Below are positions 45,215 through 55,638 of a stretch of DNA of 64,000 bases, in pieces. Within the stretch, counting starts at the first letter, position 1, and every line of letters starts with the position of its first letter. Both the position numbers and the translations under genes were made by a program. The notes beneath the pieces are model-generated. The model ran no database searches. It was given only the letters and a program-made list of their open reading frames with translations, and was not told the DNA's origin. The DNA comes from Cellulomonas avistercoris. Lineage in GTDB: Bacteria; Actinomycetota; Actinomycetes; Actinomycetales; Cellulomonadaceae. Where the stretch lies: positions 88,508 to 152,507 of the forward strand of contig NZ_JACSQV010000006.1 of the NCBI RefSeq assembly GCF_014836445.1, given 5' to 3'.

Positions 45215-46302
45215 TGCCGCTCCGGCACGTCGGGCAGGCGGGGACGCGCCGGGGCGCTGCCGTGCGGGTGCGGCGCACGGGCGGTGGCGACGGCCGCGTG
45301 CCCCAGCGTGACCGTGCCGGCGAGCCACTGCGCCATCGCCTCGTAGGCCGTCCGACGCACGGGCGCGGGCGACAGCACGACGTCGTGCAGCGCGTCCTCG
45401 ATCCGCACGATGGTCACGTGCCGGCCCACGTCGGCCGCGCGCCGGGCAACGCCCTCGACGTCGAGCGCGACGTCGGCGCGGCTCATGGACGGGTCCCAGC
45501 GGGGCAGGAGGGCGCTGCGCGTGGACAGCAGGACGAGCGCGGGCACGCGCACGTCCAGGCCGCGAGCGAGCCGGGCCTGGCCGGTGAGGACCGCCGCGAG
45601 CCAGCCGGACGTCACCCGGAAGCCGTGCTCGGGCCGCCACGTCAGGTCGTAGTGCCACTCGCCGCCGTACGCGTCGGACACGACGCGCGTGTAGAAGCCG
45701 CGGTCGACGACCGGCAGCCGGTGGGCCGGGTTGAGCCGCGCGTCGGCCTGCACCATCGGCTCCAGCACGGCACGCCCCACCTCGCGGGTCTGGAGCTCGA
45801 GCCACGGGCTGTTGAGGACCAGGGCGGTGGCCTCGCCCGGGTGCCGCGCGGCCCACAGACTGAGTGTCAGGCCGCCGGTGGAGTGGCCCATCAGGACGAG
45901 TCGCCGGGGCCGGTCGGGCGGCACGTCCTCGGCCATGGCGGCGCGGGCCGCGGCCACGTCGGCGTCGTACGTCGTGAGGTCCGTGACGAACCCGGGGATC
46001 TGCCCGGGGCGCAGGCTCCGGCCGTACCGGCGCAGGTCGAGCGCGAAGAACCGGGCACCCTGCGAGCCCCAGAAGTCGGCGAGCTCGGTCTGGAAGAAGT
46101 AGTCCGACCACCCGTGCACGTACAGCACGTCGAGGCCCAGGTCGGGGTCCTCCGCGACGGGGAGCCGACGCACGAGCGTCGCGACGGCCGGTCCGGCGTC
46201 GTCCGCGGGCAGCGGCAGCGTCCGCTGCTCGTAGCCGGGGCCGAGCACGTCCGGCACCCAGCCGGGTGCCGGGGCCGCCGCGTCGTCGTCGTCGGACGTC
46301 AT
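45202..46302 (-). CDS. alpha/beta hydrolase, monoacylglycerol-lipase-like
   Basis: Hydrolase_4-type enzyme of 366 residues, substrate unknown. It has the oxyanion region VLYVHGWSDYFFQTELADFW, the nucleophile elbow MGHSTGGLTLSLWAARHPG, and a late His in EDALHDVVLSP. No signal peptide. ATG at 46302 is 4 bases after the fecE-like stop on the same strand and has TACCGT 6 bases upstream inside that gene, so it may be both read through from the iron operon and transcribed on its own. Whether it acts on siderophores is an open question. Confidence 0.82.
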   Translation of the reverse strand: MTSDDDDAAAPAPGWVPDVLGPGYEQRTLPLPADDAGPAVATLVRRLPVAEDPDLGLDVLYVHGWSDYFFQTELADFWGSQGARFFALDLRRYGRSLRPGQIPGFVTDLTTYDADVAAARAAMAEDVPPDRPRRLVLMGHSTGGLTLSLWAARHPGEATALVLNSPWLELQTREVGRAVLEPMVQADARLNPAHRLPVVDRGFYTRVVSDAYGGEWHYDLTWRPEHGFRVTSGWLAAVLTGQARLARGLDVRVPALVLLSTRSALLPRWDPSMSRADVALDVEGVARRAADVGRHVTIVRIEDALHDVVLSPAPVRRTAYEAMAQWLAGTVTLGHAAVATARAPHPHGSAPARPRLPDVPERHGRR

Positions 46303-46306
46303 CACC

Positions 46307-47182
46307 TCACGGTACGGGCTGTGCCGCCGGGCGCTCGGTGGGAGGTGTGGCGGCACCCTCGTCGGCCGGCTGCGTGCCGCGGCCCGTGCGGTGCCGGCCC
46401 AGCGGCAGCACCAGCGGCGTCCCGCTGACCGGGTCGGGGACGACGCGCGCGGCCATGCCGAACACGTCCCGCACCATCTGCTCGGTCACGACGTCCGACG
46501 GGTCCCCCTGCGCGTAGAGGCGGCCGTCCGTGAGCGCGACGAGCCGGTCGGCGTACCGCGCGGCGAGGTTGAGGTCGTGCAGGACCATGACGATCGTCGT
46601 GCCGCGGTCACGGTTGAGGTCGACCAGCAGGTCGAGCACGTCGACCTGGTGCGCGACGTCGAGGAACGTCGTCGGCTCGTCGAGCAGCAGGACGTCCGTC
46701 TGCTGCGCGAGCGCCATGGCGATCCACACGCGCTGCCGCTGCCCGCCGGAGAGCTCGTCGACGGGCCGGTCGGCGAGGTCGAGGATGTCGGTCGCGACGA
46801 GCGCCTGCTCGACGACCGCGTCGTCCTGCGCCGTCCACCGGCGGAACCAGCCCTGGTGCGGGTACCGGCCCCGGCCCACCAGGTCCGCGACCGCGATGCC
46901 CTCGGGGCACACGGGCGCCTGCGGCAGCAGCCCCAGGACCGTCGCGACGTCCCGCGACCGCATCGAGTCGATCGGCGTGCCGTCCAGCAGGACGCGACCC
47001 GTGCGCGCGGGCAGCAGGCGTGCCATCGCGCGCAGCAGCGTGGACTTGCCGCAGCCGTTGGCGCCGACGATGGCCGTGACCGCACCGGGCGTGATCTCGA
47101 GCGTCATGTCGTGCACGACGACCCGGTCGTCGTACCCGACGGTGATGCCCTCGACCGCGAGCGTGTGGACGGGGTCCGTCAC
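46307..47182 (-). CDS. fecE: iron-siderophore ABC transporter ATP-binding protein
   Basis: ATPase of a ferric-siderophore importer, 291 residues, with VGANGCGKSTLLRAMARLLP (Walker A), LSGGQRQRVWIAMALAQQ (signature), LLLDEPTTFLD (Walker B) and VLHDLNLAARYAD (H-loop). The last 40 residues are a polar extension. GTG start overlaps the permease stop by 4 bases. It is the last transporter gene of the fecBCDE-like operon controlled by the iron box at 50415-50433. The substrate is a siderophore by family; its identity is unknown. Confidence 0.94.
   Translation of the reverse strand: MTDPVHTLAVEGITVGYDDRVVVHDMTLEITPGAVTAIVGANGCGKSTLLRAMARLLPARTGRVLLDGTPIDSMRSRDVATVLGLLPQAPVCPEGIAVADLVGRGRYPHQGWFRRWTAQDDAVVEQALVATDILDLADRPVDELSGGQRQRVWIAMALAQQTDVLLLDEPTTFLDVAHQVDVLDLLVDLNRDRGTTIVMVLHDLNLAARYADRLVALTDGRLYAQGDPSDVVTEQMVRDVFGMAARVVPDPVSGTPLVLPLGRHRTGRGTQPADEGAATPPTERPAAQPVP
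46309..46314 (-). promoter_or_regulatory. -10 TACCGT before hydrolase gene
   Basis: Minus-strand TACCGT overlapping the end of the fecE-like gene, 6 bases before the ATG at 46302; a GAGGTG that could serve as a ribosome site lies in the spacer. Confidence 0.4.
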
Positions 47183-48231
47183 AGGGAGCCTCCGGATCGG
47201 TTGGTCCTGGCCAGCAGCCAGAGCAGGTAGGGCGCGCCCAGGACGCCGGTGACGACGCCCACGGGGAACCGGTGCACGAGCAGGTGCTGCCCGACGAGGT
47301 CGGCGGACAGGACGAGCAGCGCACCGACGAGCGCCGCGGGGACCAGCAGCGCCCCGGTGCCGCGCATCAGGCGGTGCGCGATGGGCCCGGACAGGAAGGC
47401 GACGAACGCGATGGGCCCGGTCGCCGCCGTCGCGACGGCGATGACCGCGACGGCCACGAGCAGCAGCCCGAGCCGCGACCGGTCCGGGGATACCCCGAGA
47501 CCGGCGGCAGCGTCGTCGCCGAGCTGCAGCGCGGGCAGGCGGCGGGCCAGCACGAGCAGGACGGGGAGCAGCACCGCGAGGGCCGCCGCGAGCGGGCCCA
47601 CACCGGGCCAGAACGCCGAGTTGAGGGAGCCCGTGAGCCAGCGCAGCGCCTCGTTCGCGTCGTAGACCCCCGCACGGGTCAGGGCGTACCCGATGACGGA
47701 GTCGAGCATGGCGCCCACGGCGATGCCGATGAGCACGAGCCGGGCACCCTGCACGCCGCTGCGCCACGACAGCGCGTAGATCGCGGCGGCGACGGCCAGC
47801 CCGGCCACGACGGCCACGACGGACAGGGCGGCACCGGACAGTCCGAACAGCGTGATCGCGACCACGGCCGCCGCGGAGGAGCCGGCGCTCACGCCGATGA
47901 TGTCGGGGCTGGCCAGCGGGTTGCGCAGCATCGTCTGGAACACGACGCCGCCCATGCCGAAGGCGACGCCCACGAGGATGCCCGTCAGGACCCGCGGGGC
48001 GCGCAGCACGCCCACGTTGAACGACGCACCGGGCACCTGCTCGCCGAGCAGCACGCGCAGCACCTCCGCCGGGGAGGAGGACCGCTCGCCGACGCACAGC
48101 GCGAGGACGGCCACGGCGAGGACCGCCAGCACGAGCACGACCAGCACCGTGCGGCGGCGTCGGGTGCGGGCGCGCCGGCCACGGGCCACGACGGCGCCGG
48201 CGGCCGGGGCCGGGGCGAGCGCGGCGGTCAC
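47179..48231 (-). CDS. fecD: iron-siderophore ABC transporter permease 2
   Basis: FecCD-family membrane permease, 350 residues, with about nine hydrophobic helices. Diagnostic are LRAPRVLTGILVGVAFGMGG, RNPLASPDIIGVSAGSS and AFVAFLSGPIAHRLM (interaction with the ATPase). GTG start overlaps the first permease stop by 4 bases, and its stop overlaps the ATPase start. It forms the channel with the other permease subunit. Confidence 0.94.
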   Translation of the reverse strand: MTAALAPAPAAGAVVARGRRARTRRRRTVLVVLVLAVLAVAVLALCVGERSSSPAEVLRVLLGEQVPGASFNVGVLRAPRVLTGILVGVAFGMGGVVFQTMLRNPLASPDIIGVSAGSSAAAVVAITLFGLSGAALSVVAVVAGLAVAAAIYALSWRSGVQGARLVLIGIAVGAMLDSVIGYALTRAGVYDANEALRWLTGSLNSAFWPGVGPLAAALAVLLPVLLVLARRLPALQLGDDAAAGLGVSPDRSRLGLLLVAVAVIAVATAATGPIAFVAFLSGPIAHRLMRGTGALLVPAALVGALLVLSADLVGQHLLVHRFPVGVVTGVLGAPYLLWLLARTNRSGGSL

Positions 48232-49283
48232 AGCGCCGCCACCTTGTGGCGCCGGATGATGGCGATGAACACGGGGGCCCCCAGCAGCGCGGTGACGATG
48301 CCGACCTCGATCTCCTGGGGGCGTGCCACCACGCGGCCGATGACGTCGGCGGCGAGCAGCAGGGCCGCGCCGAGCGCGGCCGAGGTGGGCAGCAGCCAGC
48401 GGTGGCTGGGTCCCGTGAAGGTGCGCGCGAGGTGGGGGATCACGAGCCCGACGAAGCCGATGGGGCCCGCGACGGCGACCGCGGTCCCGCACAGCAGCAC
48501 GGCCGCGGTCCCGCCGACGGCACGGATCACGCCGACGCGCTGACCGAGCCCGACGGCCACGTCGTCACCGAGCGCGATGGCGTCCATGCCGCGCGCGCAG
48601 CCGACCGCGAGGACGGCGCCCACGGCGAGGAACGGCAGCACCTGGCCGAGCTCCGCGAACGACGCACGGCCCAGGGACCCGACCTGCCAGAAGCGGAACG
48701 TGTCGAGCACGTCGGTGCGCGAGAGCAGCACCATGGACACGCCCGAGCCGAGCGCCGCCGTCGTCGCGGCCCCCGCGAGCGCGAGCTTGAGCGGGGTGGC
48801 GCCCTCGCGGCCCAGCGAGCCGATCGCGTACACCAGGACCGACGCGAGCGCGGCGCCCGCGAACGCCATCCACACGTACTGCGTGAGCGTCGACAGCCCG
48901 AGCAGCATGATCCCGAGGACGACGGCGAGGGACGCCCCGGAGCTGATGCCCAGCAGCGCGGGGTCCGCGAGCGGGTTGCGCGTCAGGCCCTGCAGGACCG
49001 CACCGCCGACGCCGAGAGCGGCGCCGACGAGCAGGCCGAGCAACGTGCGCGCGACGCGCGAGCGCACTGCCGCCTGCGCGATGTCGGACGTGTCCGGGTG
49101 CAGGACGCCGGCGACGACGTCGGACGGACCGACGACGCGGGCGCCGAACGCGAGCGACGCGACGACCGCGAGCAGCACCGCCACGACGCACGCGGCGAGC
49201 CCGACCGTGCGTCGACGGCGCAGGGACGCCGGCCGCCCCCCGAGGGTGGCAGCCGGCGTTCCGGGTGTGGCGGTGAGGGTCAT
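48228..49283 (-). CDS. fecC: iron-siderophore ABC transporter permease 1
   Basis: FecCD-family permease of 351 residues with an N-terminal polar leader and about nine membrane helices. Signature regions are RVARTLLGLLVGAALGVGGA, TRNPLADPALLGISSGAS and GLVIPHLARTFTGPSHRW. ATG at 49283 overlaps the binding-protein stop by 4 bases. The two permeases are homologous, as usual for this importer class. Confidence 0.94.
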   Translation of the reverse strand: MTLTATPGTPAATLGGRPASLRRRRTVGLAACVVAVLLAVVASLAFGARVVGPSDVVAGVLHPDTSDIAQAAVRSRVARTLLGLLVGAALGVGGAVLQGLTRNPLADPALLGISSGASLAVVLGIMLLGLSTLTQYVWMAFAGAALASVLVYAIGSLGREGATPLKLALAGAATTAALGSGVSMVLLSRTDVLDTFRFWQVGSLGRASFAELGQVLPFLAVGAVLAVGCARGMDAIALGDDVAVGLGQRVGVIRAVGGTAAVLLCGTAVAVAGPIGFVGLVIPHLARTFTGPSHRWLLPTSAALGAALLLAADVIGRVVARPQEIEVGIVTALLGAPVFIAIIRRHKVAAL

Positions 49284-50341
49284 CCGACCTGCGCGGCCGC
49301 GGCCTGGAACAGGTCGAGGTACGCGTCGAGCGCCCACGGCACCGACAGGACGGTCGGGCCCGACGTGGCCGAGGAGATCGGGTCGCCGTCGGGGACGACG
49401 ACGACCGACCCGCGGGCCACGGCGGGGATCTTGTTGAGCAGCGGGTCCGCCTGGAGCGTCGCGAGCGTCGTGTCGTCGCCGTAGGTGACGAGCACGTCGA
49501 CGTCGGCGAGCGTGTCGGCCTGCTCGGCGGCGAGGTTGACGAAGAACTCCTCGGTGTCGCCGGCGAGCTCGACGACCGACGGCGCGGTCGTCATGCCGAG
49601 GTCGTCGAGGAGCTGGACGCGCGCGTCGAGCGGCGTGTAGACGCCGATCGTGCTCGGGTCGGCCGGGTCGATCCACGTGTAGGCGACGGTCTTGCCCTCG
49701 ACGTCGGGCCGCTCGGCGAGCGCGTCGTCGATCTGGGCCAGGACGTCGTCGACGAGCGCCTGCGCCTCGGCCTTGCGTCCGATGGCCTCGCCGTTGATGA
49801 GCGCCATGTCCTTCCAGTTCGTCCCCCAGGCGAACTCGGGCCACGAGACGGTGGGGGCGATCTGCGAGAGGGTCGTGAAGTCCTCCTCGGTCAGCCCGGA
49901 GTAGGCCGCGAGCACGACGTCGGGGGCGGTGTTGTTGACCGCCTCGAACGGGATGCCGTCCGTCTCGTCGAACAGCTCCGGCAGCGCGTCGCCGGTGGCC
50001 CCGAGCTCCTCGAGGGCCTCGTACGTCCAGGGGTGGACGCCGTCGGTGTCGTTGTCGCCGTACGTCGCCTTCGCGAACCCGACCGGCACGATGCCCAGGG
50101 CGATCGGCACGTCGTGGTTGCCCCAGTTGACGGTGGCGACCGCGGTCGGCTCCGACTCGATCGTGGTCTCGCCGAACGCGCTGGTCAGCGTGACGGGGAA
50201 CGCACCCGAGGCGGCGGCGGAGGAGGTGGCGTCGTCGGCGGGCTCGTCCGTGCCGCCGGTGGCGCAGGCGGCGAGCAGGAGCGACACGGCGGTCGCGGCG
50301 ACCAGCGGTCGCCAGGCGCGGCGGGAGGGCGCAGTGCGCAT
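49280..50341 (-). CDS. fecB: iron-siderophore substrate-binding lipoprotein
   Basis: Extracytoplasmic binding protein of 353 residues, anchored by the lipobox SLLLAACATGG. The periplasmic-binding fold (PF01497 type) is shown by VNWGNHDVPIALGIVPVGF, APDVVLAAYSGLTEEDF, LSQIAPTV and VLVTYGDDTTLATLQADPLL. The resemblance is to iron(III)-dicitrate/desferrioxamine type binders. ATG at 50341; the leader is about 80 bases and carries the iron box near its 5' end. First gene of the importer operon. Confidence 0.93.
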   Translation of the reverse strand: MRTAPSRRAWRPLVAATAVSLLLAACATGGTDEPADDATSSAAASGAFPVTLTSAFGETTIESEPTAVATVNWGNHDVPIALGIVPVGFAKATYGDNDTDGVHPWTYEALEELGATGDALPELFDETDGIPFEAVNNTAPDVVLAAYSGLTEEDFTTLSQIAPTVSWPEFAWGTNWKDMALINGEAIGRKAEAQALVDDVLAQIDDALAERPDVEGKTVAYTWIDPADPSTIGVYTPLDARVQLLDDLGMTTAPSVVELAGDTEEFFVNLAAEQADTLADVDVLVTYGDDTTLATLQADPLLNKIPAVARGSVVVVPDGDPISSATSGPTVLSVPWALDAYLDLFQAAAAQVG

Positions 50342-50414
50342 GATGTCCTTCGCAGGGGGTCGCTGTCGTCGTGGGCGCGGGACGGCCCCGACGGGCCCGC
50401 GGGAGGCGGGCTCA

Positions 50415-50433
50415 GTAGGTGAGGCTTACCTTA
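50415..50433 (-). promoter_or_regulatory. DtxR/IdeR iron box
   Basis: Minus-strand TAAGGTAAGCCTCACCTAC matches the dyad consensus TTAGGTTAGGCTAACCTAA closely. It includes TAAGGT as a likely -10, so metal-loaded repressor would block RNA polymerase. It points at the siderophore importer; the SSADH gene on the other strand starts 113 bases away. Confidence 0.9.
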
Positions 50434-50533
50434 CGGCATGACCCTTCGCGGGCGGGAGTGACGTCAGCGACATGTCCGTCGTGCCGGTCGCGGGGCCCGC
50501 GGCGCGTCCGCGGTGCCTCCGGGGTGCCCGGCG

Positions 50534-50539
50534 TACGCT
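50534..50539 (+). promoter_or_regulatory. -10 TACGCT, leaderless start of SSADH gene
   Basis: TACGCT, 6 bases before the ATG at 50546; no Shine-Dalgarno sequence. Confidence 0.55.
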
Positions 50540-50545
50540 GACGCG

Positions 50546-52159
50546 ATGGCGCACGAGCATGCCGACCTGCAGGACCCGGAGACCGACCCGCTCGCGACGT
50601 ACGTGCTCGAGCCGGACGACGTCCGACCGCTCCTGGCCCGGGTGGTCGCCGGCCCCGGCCACGCGACGTCGACGTCCATCGCCCCGTTCACCGGGGCGCC
50701 GATCGCCGCCGTCCCGCTCACGGGCGTCGACGACCTGCCCGACGCGGCCCGCCGGGCCCGGGCCGCCCAGCGGCTGTGGGCGGCGCGGTCCGTGACCGAG
50801 CGCGCCGCGCTGCTGCTGCGCGTGCACGACCTGCTGCTCGAGCGGCAGTCGGACGTGCTCGACCTGCTCCAGGTCGAGACGGGCAAGGCCCGCACGCACG
50901 CGTGGGAGGAGCTCGGCGAGGTCGCCAACACGGCGCGCTACTACGCGCTGCGCGCCCGCCGGCTGCTCGCGTCCCGCCGGGTGCGCGGCCTGACGGGTCC
51001 CTTCTCCTCGGCGCGCGTGCTGCGTCACCCGCTCGGCGTCGTCGCGATCGTCACGCCCTGGAACTACCCGCTGTCGCTCGGGCTGGGGGACGCCCTGACC
51101 GCGCTCGTGGCGGGCAACGCGGTCCTGCTGCGCGCCGACCCGCAGACCGCGCTCACGCTGCTGTGGTGCGCCGAGCTGCTCGAGGACGCGGGCCTGCCGG
51201 CCGACCTCGTGCAGGTCGTGGTCGGTGGCCCCGAGGTCGGGATGGCGCTGCTCGAGCACGTCGACCAGGCGGGCTTCACCGGCTCGACGCGCTCCGGACG
51301 CGTGTTCGCCGCGCGGGCGGGGGAGCTGGGCGTGCCCGTCACGCTCGAGCTCGGCGGCAAGAACGCGATGTACGTCGCGGCCGACGTCGACGTCGAGGCG
51401 GCCGCCGAGGGTGCGGTGCGCGCGTGCTTCGGGTCGGCCGGTCAGCTGTGCGCGAGCATCGAGCGCCTCTACGTCCACGAGGACGTCCGGGACGCGTTCG
51501 TCGCGGCCCTGGTGCGCCGCACGGCCGCGCTGCGCCTCGGGTCGGGCCTCGACTACCGCGCCGACATGGGCTCGCTCGTCGGCACCGCGCAGCTCGCGCG
51601 CGTCGTCGAGCACGTCGAGGACGCGGTCGGCCACGGCGCCACCGTCCTGGTCGGCGGCGAGCAGCGGCCCGACCTGGGCCCGTACTTCTACGAGCCGACC
51701 GTGCTGGCCGACGTGCCGGAGGCCGCCCGCGCGTACCGCGAGGAGACGTTCGGCCCGGTCGTGGCCGTGTACCCCGTGGCGTCGGACGACGAGGCGGTCG
51801 CCGCCATGAACGACTCCGAGCTCGGGCTCGTCGCCGCCGTGTGGACGCGCTCGGCGGCCCGCGGTGCGGCGCTCGCGACGCGCGTGCGCGCCGGTGCCGT
51901 GGTCGTCAACGACAGCCACCACCTGCTGTGGGGGAGCGTCGGGGCGCCGCTCGGCGGTGTCGGCGCGTCGGGCCACGGGCGGCGTCACGGGCGCGAGGGC
52001 CTGTGGGAGACGACGTGGACCCAGTCCGTCGTGGCCCAGCGCGGTGTGCACGCGGGCCGCACGGTCGGCGTCCGGCAGATCCACGAGCTCGGGACCGAGG
52101 TGTGGCCGCGCGTCTTCACGCGTCTGCTGCGCGTCGAGCGGGCGCTGCGCCTGCCCTGA
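50546..52159 (+). CDS. succinic semialdehyde dehydrogenase
   Basis: Aldehyde dehydrogenase of 537 residues. Conserved points are VAIVTPWNYPLSLGLGD (cofactor site), GFTGSTRSGR, the general-base Glu in VTLELGGKNAMYVAADVD and the nucleophile Cys in GSAGQLCASIERLYV, followed by ETFGPVVAVYPV. The pattern LCASIERLYV and KNAMYV fits the GabD2-type succinic semialdehyde dehydrogenases of actinobacteria, probably NADP-dependent. It may feed succinate from GABA or 2-oxoglutarate by-pass; no partner gene (gabT, kgd) is nearby. ATG at 50546 has a leaderless promoter. Confidence 0.86.
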   Translation: MAHEHADLQDPETDPLATYVLEPDDVRPLLARVVAGPGHATSTSIAPFTGAPIAAVPLTGVDDLPDAARRARAAQRLWAARSVTERAALLLRVHDLLLERQSDVLDLLQVETGKARTHAWEELGEVANTARYYALRARRLLASRRVRGLTGPFSSARVLRHPLGVVAIVTPWNYPLSLGLGDALTALVAGNAVLLRADPQTALTLLWCAELLEDAGLPADLVQVVVGGPEVGMALLEHVDQAGFTGSTRSGRVFAARAGELGVPVTLELGGKNAMYVAADVDVEAAAEGAVRACFGSAGQLCASIERLYVHEDVRDAFVAALVRRTAALRLGSGLDYRADMGSLVGTAQLARVVEHVEDAVGHGATVLVGGEQRPDLGPYFYEPTVLADVPEAARAYREETFGPVVAVYPVASDDEAVAAMNDSELGLVAAVWTRSAARGAALATRVRAGAVVVNDSHHLLWGSVGAPLGGVGASGHGRRHGREGLWETTWTQSVVAQRGVHAGRTVGVRQIHELGTEVWPRVFTRLLRVERALRLP

Positions 52160-52166
52160 ACGCACG

Positions 52167-52199
52167 GCGACCGGGACCCGCAGGACGGGCCCCGGTCGC
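52167..52199. terminator. bidirectional terminator SSADH/ackA
   Basis: GCGACCGGGACCCG and CGGGCCCCGGTCGC pair over 14 positions with one mismatch around a CAGGA loop, between the converging genes. Confidence 0.82.
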
Positions 52200-52211
52200 T
52201 CGTGGGTGCGC

Positions 52212-53437
<1,226 letters not shown>

Positions 53438-53441
<4 letters not shown>

Positions 53442-55546
53442 GCCTCCGGTGTCGGTACGGTGCCGGGTTCCCCGGCGACGGAGGCCTGGTCGAGCGCCTG
53501 CGCCTGGATCGCGGTGATCGCGACGGTGTTGACGATGTCCTGCACGAGTGCACCCCGCGACAGGTCGTTGACGGGCTTGCGCAGCCCCTGCAGGACCGGG
53601 CCGATGGCGACGGCGCCGGCCGAGCGCTGCACGGCCTTGTACGTGTTGTTGCCGGTGTTGAGGTCGGGGAAGACCAGCACGGTCGCCCGGCCCGCCACGG
53701 CCGAGTCCGGCATCTTGGTCATCGCGACCGACGCGTCCACGGCTGCGTCGTACTGGATGGGGCCCTCGACGGACAGGTCGGGACGCCGCTCGCGGACCAG
53801 GCGCGTCGCCTCCCGCACCTTCTCGACGTCCGCGCCCGAGCCGGACTCGCCGGTCGAGTAGGAGAGCATCGCGATGAGCGGCTCGATGCCGAACTGCACG
53901 GCCGTCGCGGCCGAGGAGATCGCGATGTCAGCGAGCTGCTCGGCGGTGGGGTCGGGGATGACGGCGCAGTCGGCGTAGACGAGCACGCGGTCCTCGAGGC
54001 ACATGAGGAAGCAGCTCGACACGCTGTTCACGCCGGGCGTCGTCTTGATGATCTCGAAGGCGGGCTTGATGGTGTGCGCGGTCGTGTGCAGCGCGCCCGA
54101 CACCATGCCGTCGGCCATGCCGAGCTGGACCATGAGCGTGCCGAAGTACGACACCGAGGAGACGATCTCGCGCGCGCGCTCGACCGTCATGCCCTTGTGC
54201 CGGCGCAGCTCGGTGTACACCTCCGCGAACCGCTCGAGCGTCGCGCCGTTCTTCGGGTCGAGCACCTGCGCACCGTCGAGGTCGAGCCCGAGCTCGGTCG
54301 CGCGCGCCCGGATCGCCGTCTCGTCGCCGAGGAGCGTCAGGTCCGCGACCTGACGCTGCAGCAGCGTGGACGCCGCCCGCAGGATGCGGTCGTCGTTGCC
54401 CTCGGGCAGCACCACGTGCTTGCGGTCCGAGCGCGCCCGGTCGAGCAGCGCGTACTCGAACATCAGCGGCGTGACCACGCCCGGGCGCGGGACGGCCAGC
54501 ATCGCCAGCAGCTCGGCCCCGTCGACGTGCTGCTCGAACAGCGCGAGCGCGACGTCGACCTTGCGCTGCGCGTCGTGCGTCAGCCGCCCGCGGGTCGTGG
54601 CCGCGGCGCTCGCGGACCGGAACGTCCCCAGGGACGTCGTGATGAGCGGCAGGCGCGAGCCGAGGCCCGCGACGAGGCGCTCGATGGAGGGGGCGGGGGC
54701 GAGCCCGCCGTTGAGGATGAGGCCCGCGAGCGAGGGGAAGCCCTCGGCCTGGTGCGCCATGAGCAGGCCCAGCAGCACGTCGGCGCGGTCGCCCGGGGTG
54801 ATGACGACGGCGCCGTCCTGCAGCCGGTCCAGCAGGTGCTCGATCGACATGGCGCCGACGAGCACGTCGAGCACCTCGCGGCCCAGCAGCTCCTCGTCGC
54901 CGCCGGTCAGCGTGCCGCCGACCGCGTGCATGAGCTGACGCAGCGTGGGCGCGTACAGCAGGGGCGAGTCCGGCACCGCCCACACGGGGACCTCGCCGGC
55001 GAGCGCCGCGCGCACCTGGTCGAGCGACGCGGGGTCGCAGCGGTTGGCGATGACCGAGACGACCTGGGCGTGGTTCGCCACGATCTCCGTCGTCGCGACG
55101 TCGACCGCGTGGTGCACGTCCTCGAGCGAGCGCTGCGCACCGTTGACCACGAGCACGACGGGCGCGCCGAGGTTGGCCGCGATCCGCGCGTTGTAGGCGA
55201 GCTCGGTGGGCCCCGCGACGTCGGTGTAGTCGGTGCCGACCACCACGACGGCGTCGCAGCGGCGCCCCACGTCGTGGAACCGCGACACGATGCGCGACAG
55301 CGCGGCCTCGGGGTCGTCGATCACCTCGTCGTACGTCGCCCCGACGGCGTCCTCGTAGGCGATGTCGACGCCGTCGTGCTCGAGCAGGAGCTCGAGGACG
55401 TAGTCCCGCTCCTCGGTCGACCGTGCGACGGGGCGGAAGACGCCGACGCGCTGCACCGTGCGCGTCAGCAGGTCGACGAGACCCAGGGCGACGACGGACT
55501 TGCCCGTGTCACCCTCGGCCGACATGACGTAGATCGTCCTGGCCAC
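53438..55546 (-). CDS. pta: phosphate acetyltransferase, long form
   Basis: Interconverts acetyl-CoA and acetyl phosphate. The 702-residue product has an N-terminal BioD/DRTGG-like regulatory part (P-loop [15 protein letters not shown], then about 220-340) and the C-terminal catalytic PTA domain (about 370-700; [28 protein letters not shown] and [17 protein letters not shown]). The long form is usual in actinobacteria. GTG at 55546 gives [12 protein letters not shown]; a GTG four codons upstream at 55558 directly abuts AGGAGA and is possible. Operon partner of ackA and probably of xfp, 92 bases upstream. Confidence 0.95.
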
Positions 55547-55638
55547 TGTGCTGCTCACTCTCCTGGCCCCGGTAGGGGCACGTGGTCCTCCGGTCGCGTC
55601 CGGGCGGGTGGGCCCTGACGCGACCGCTGGCAAGCCTG

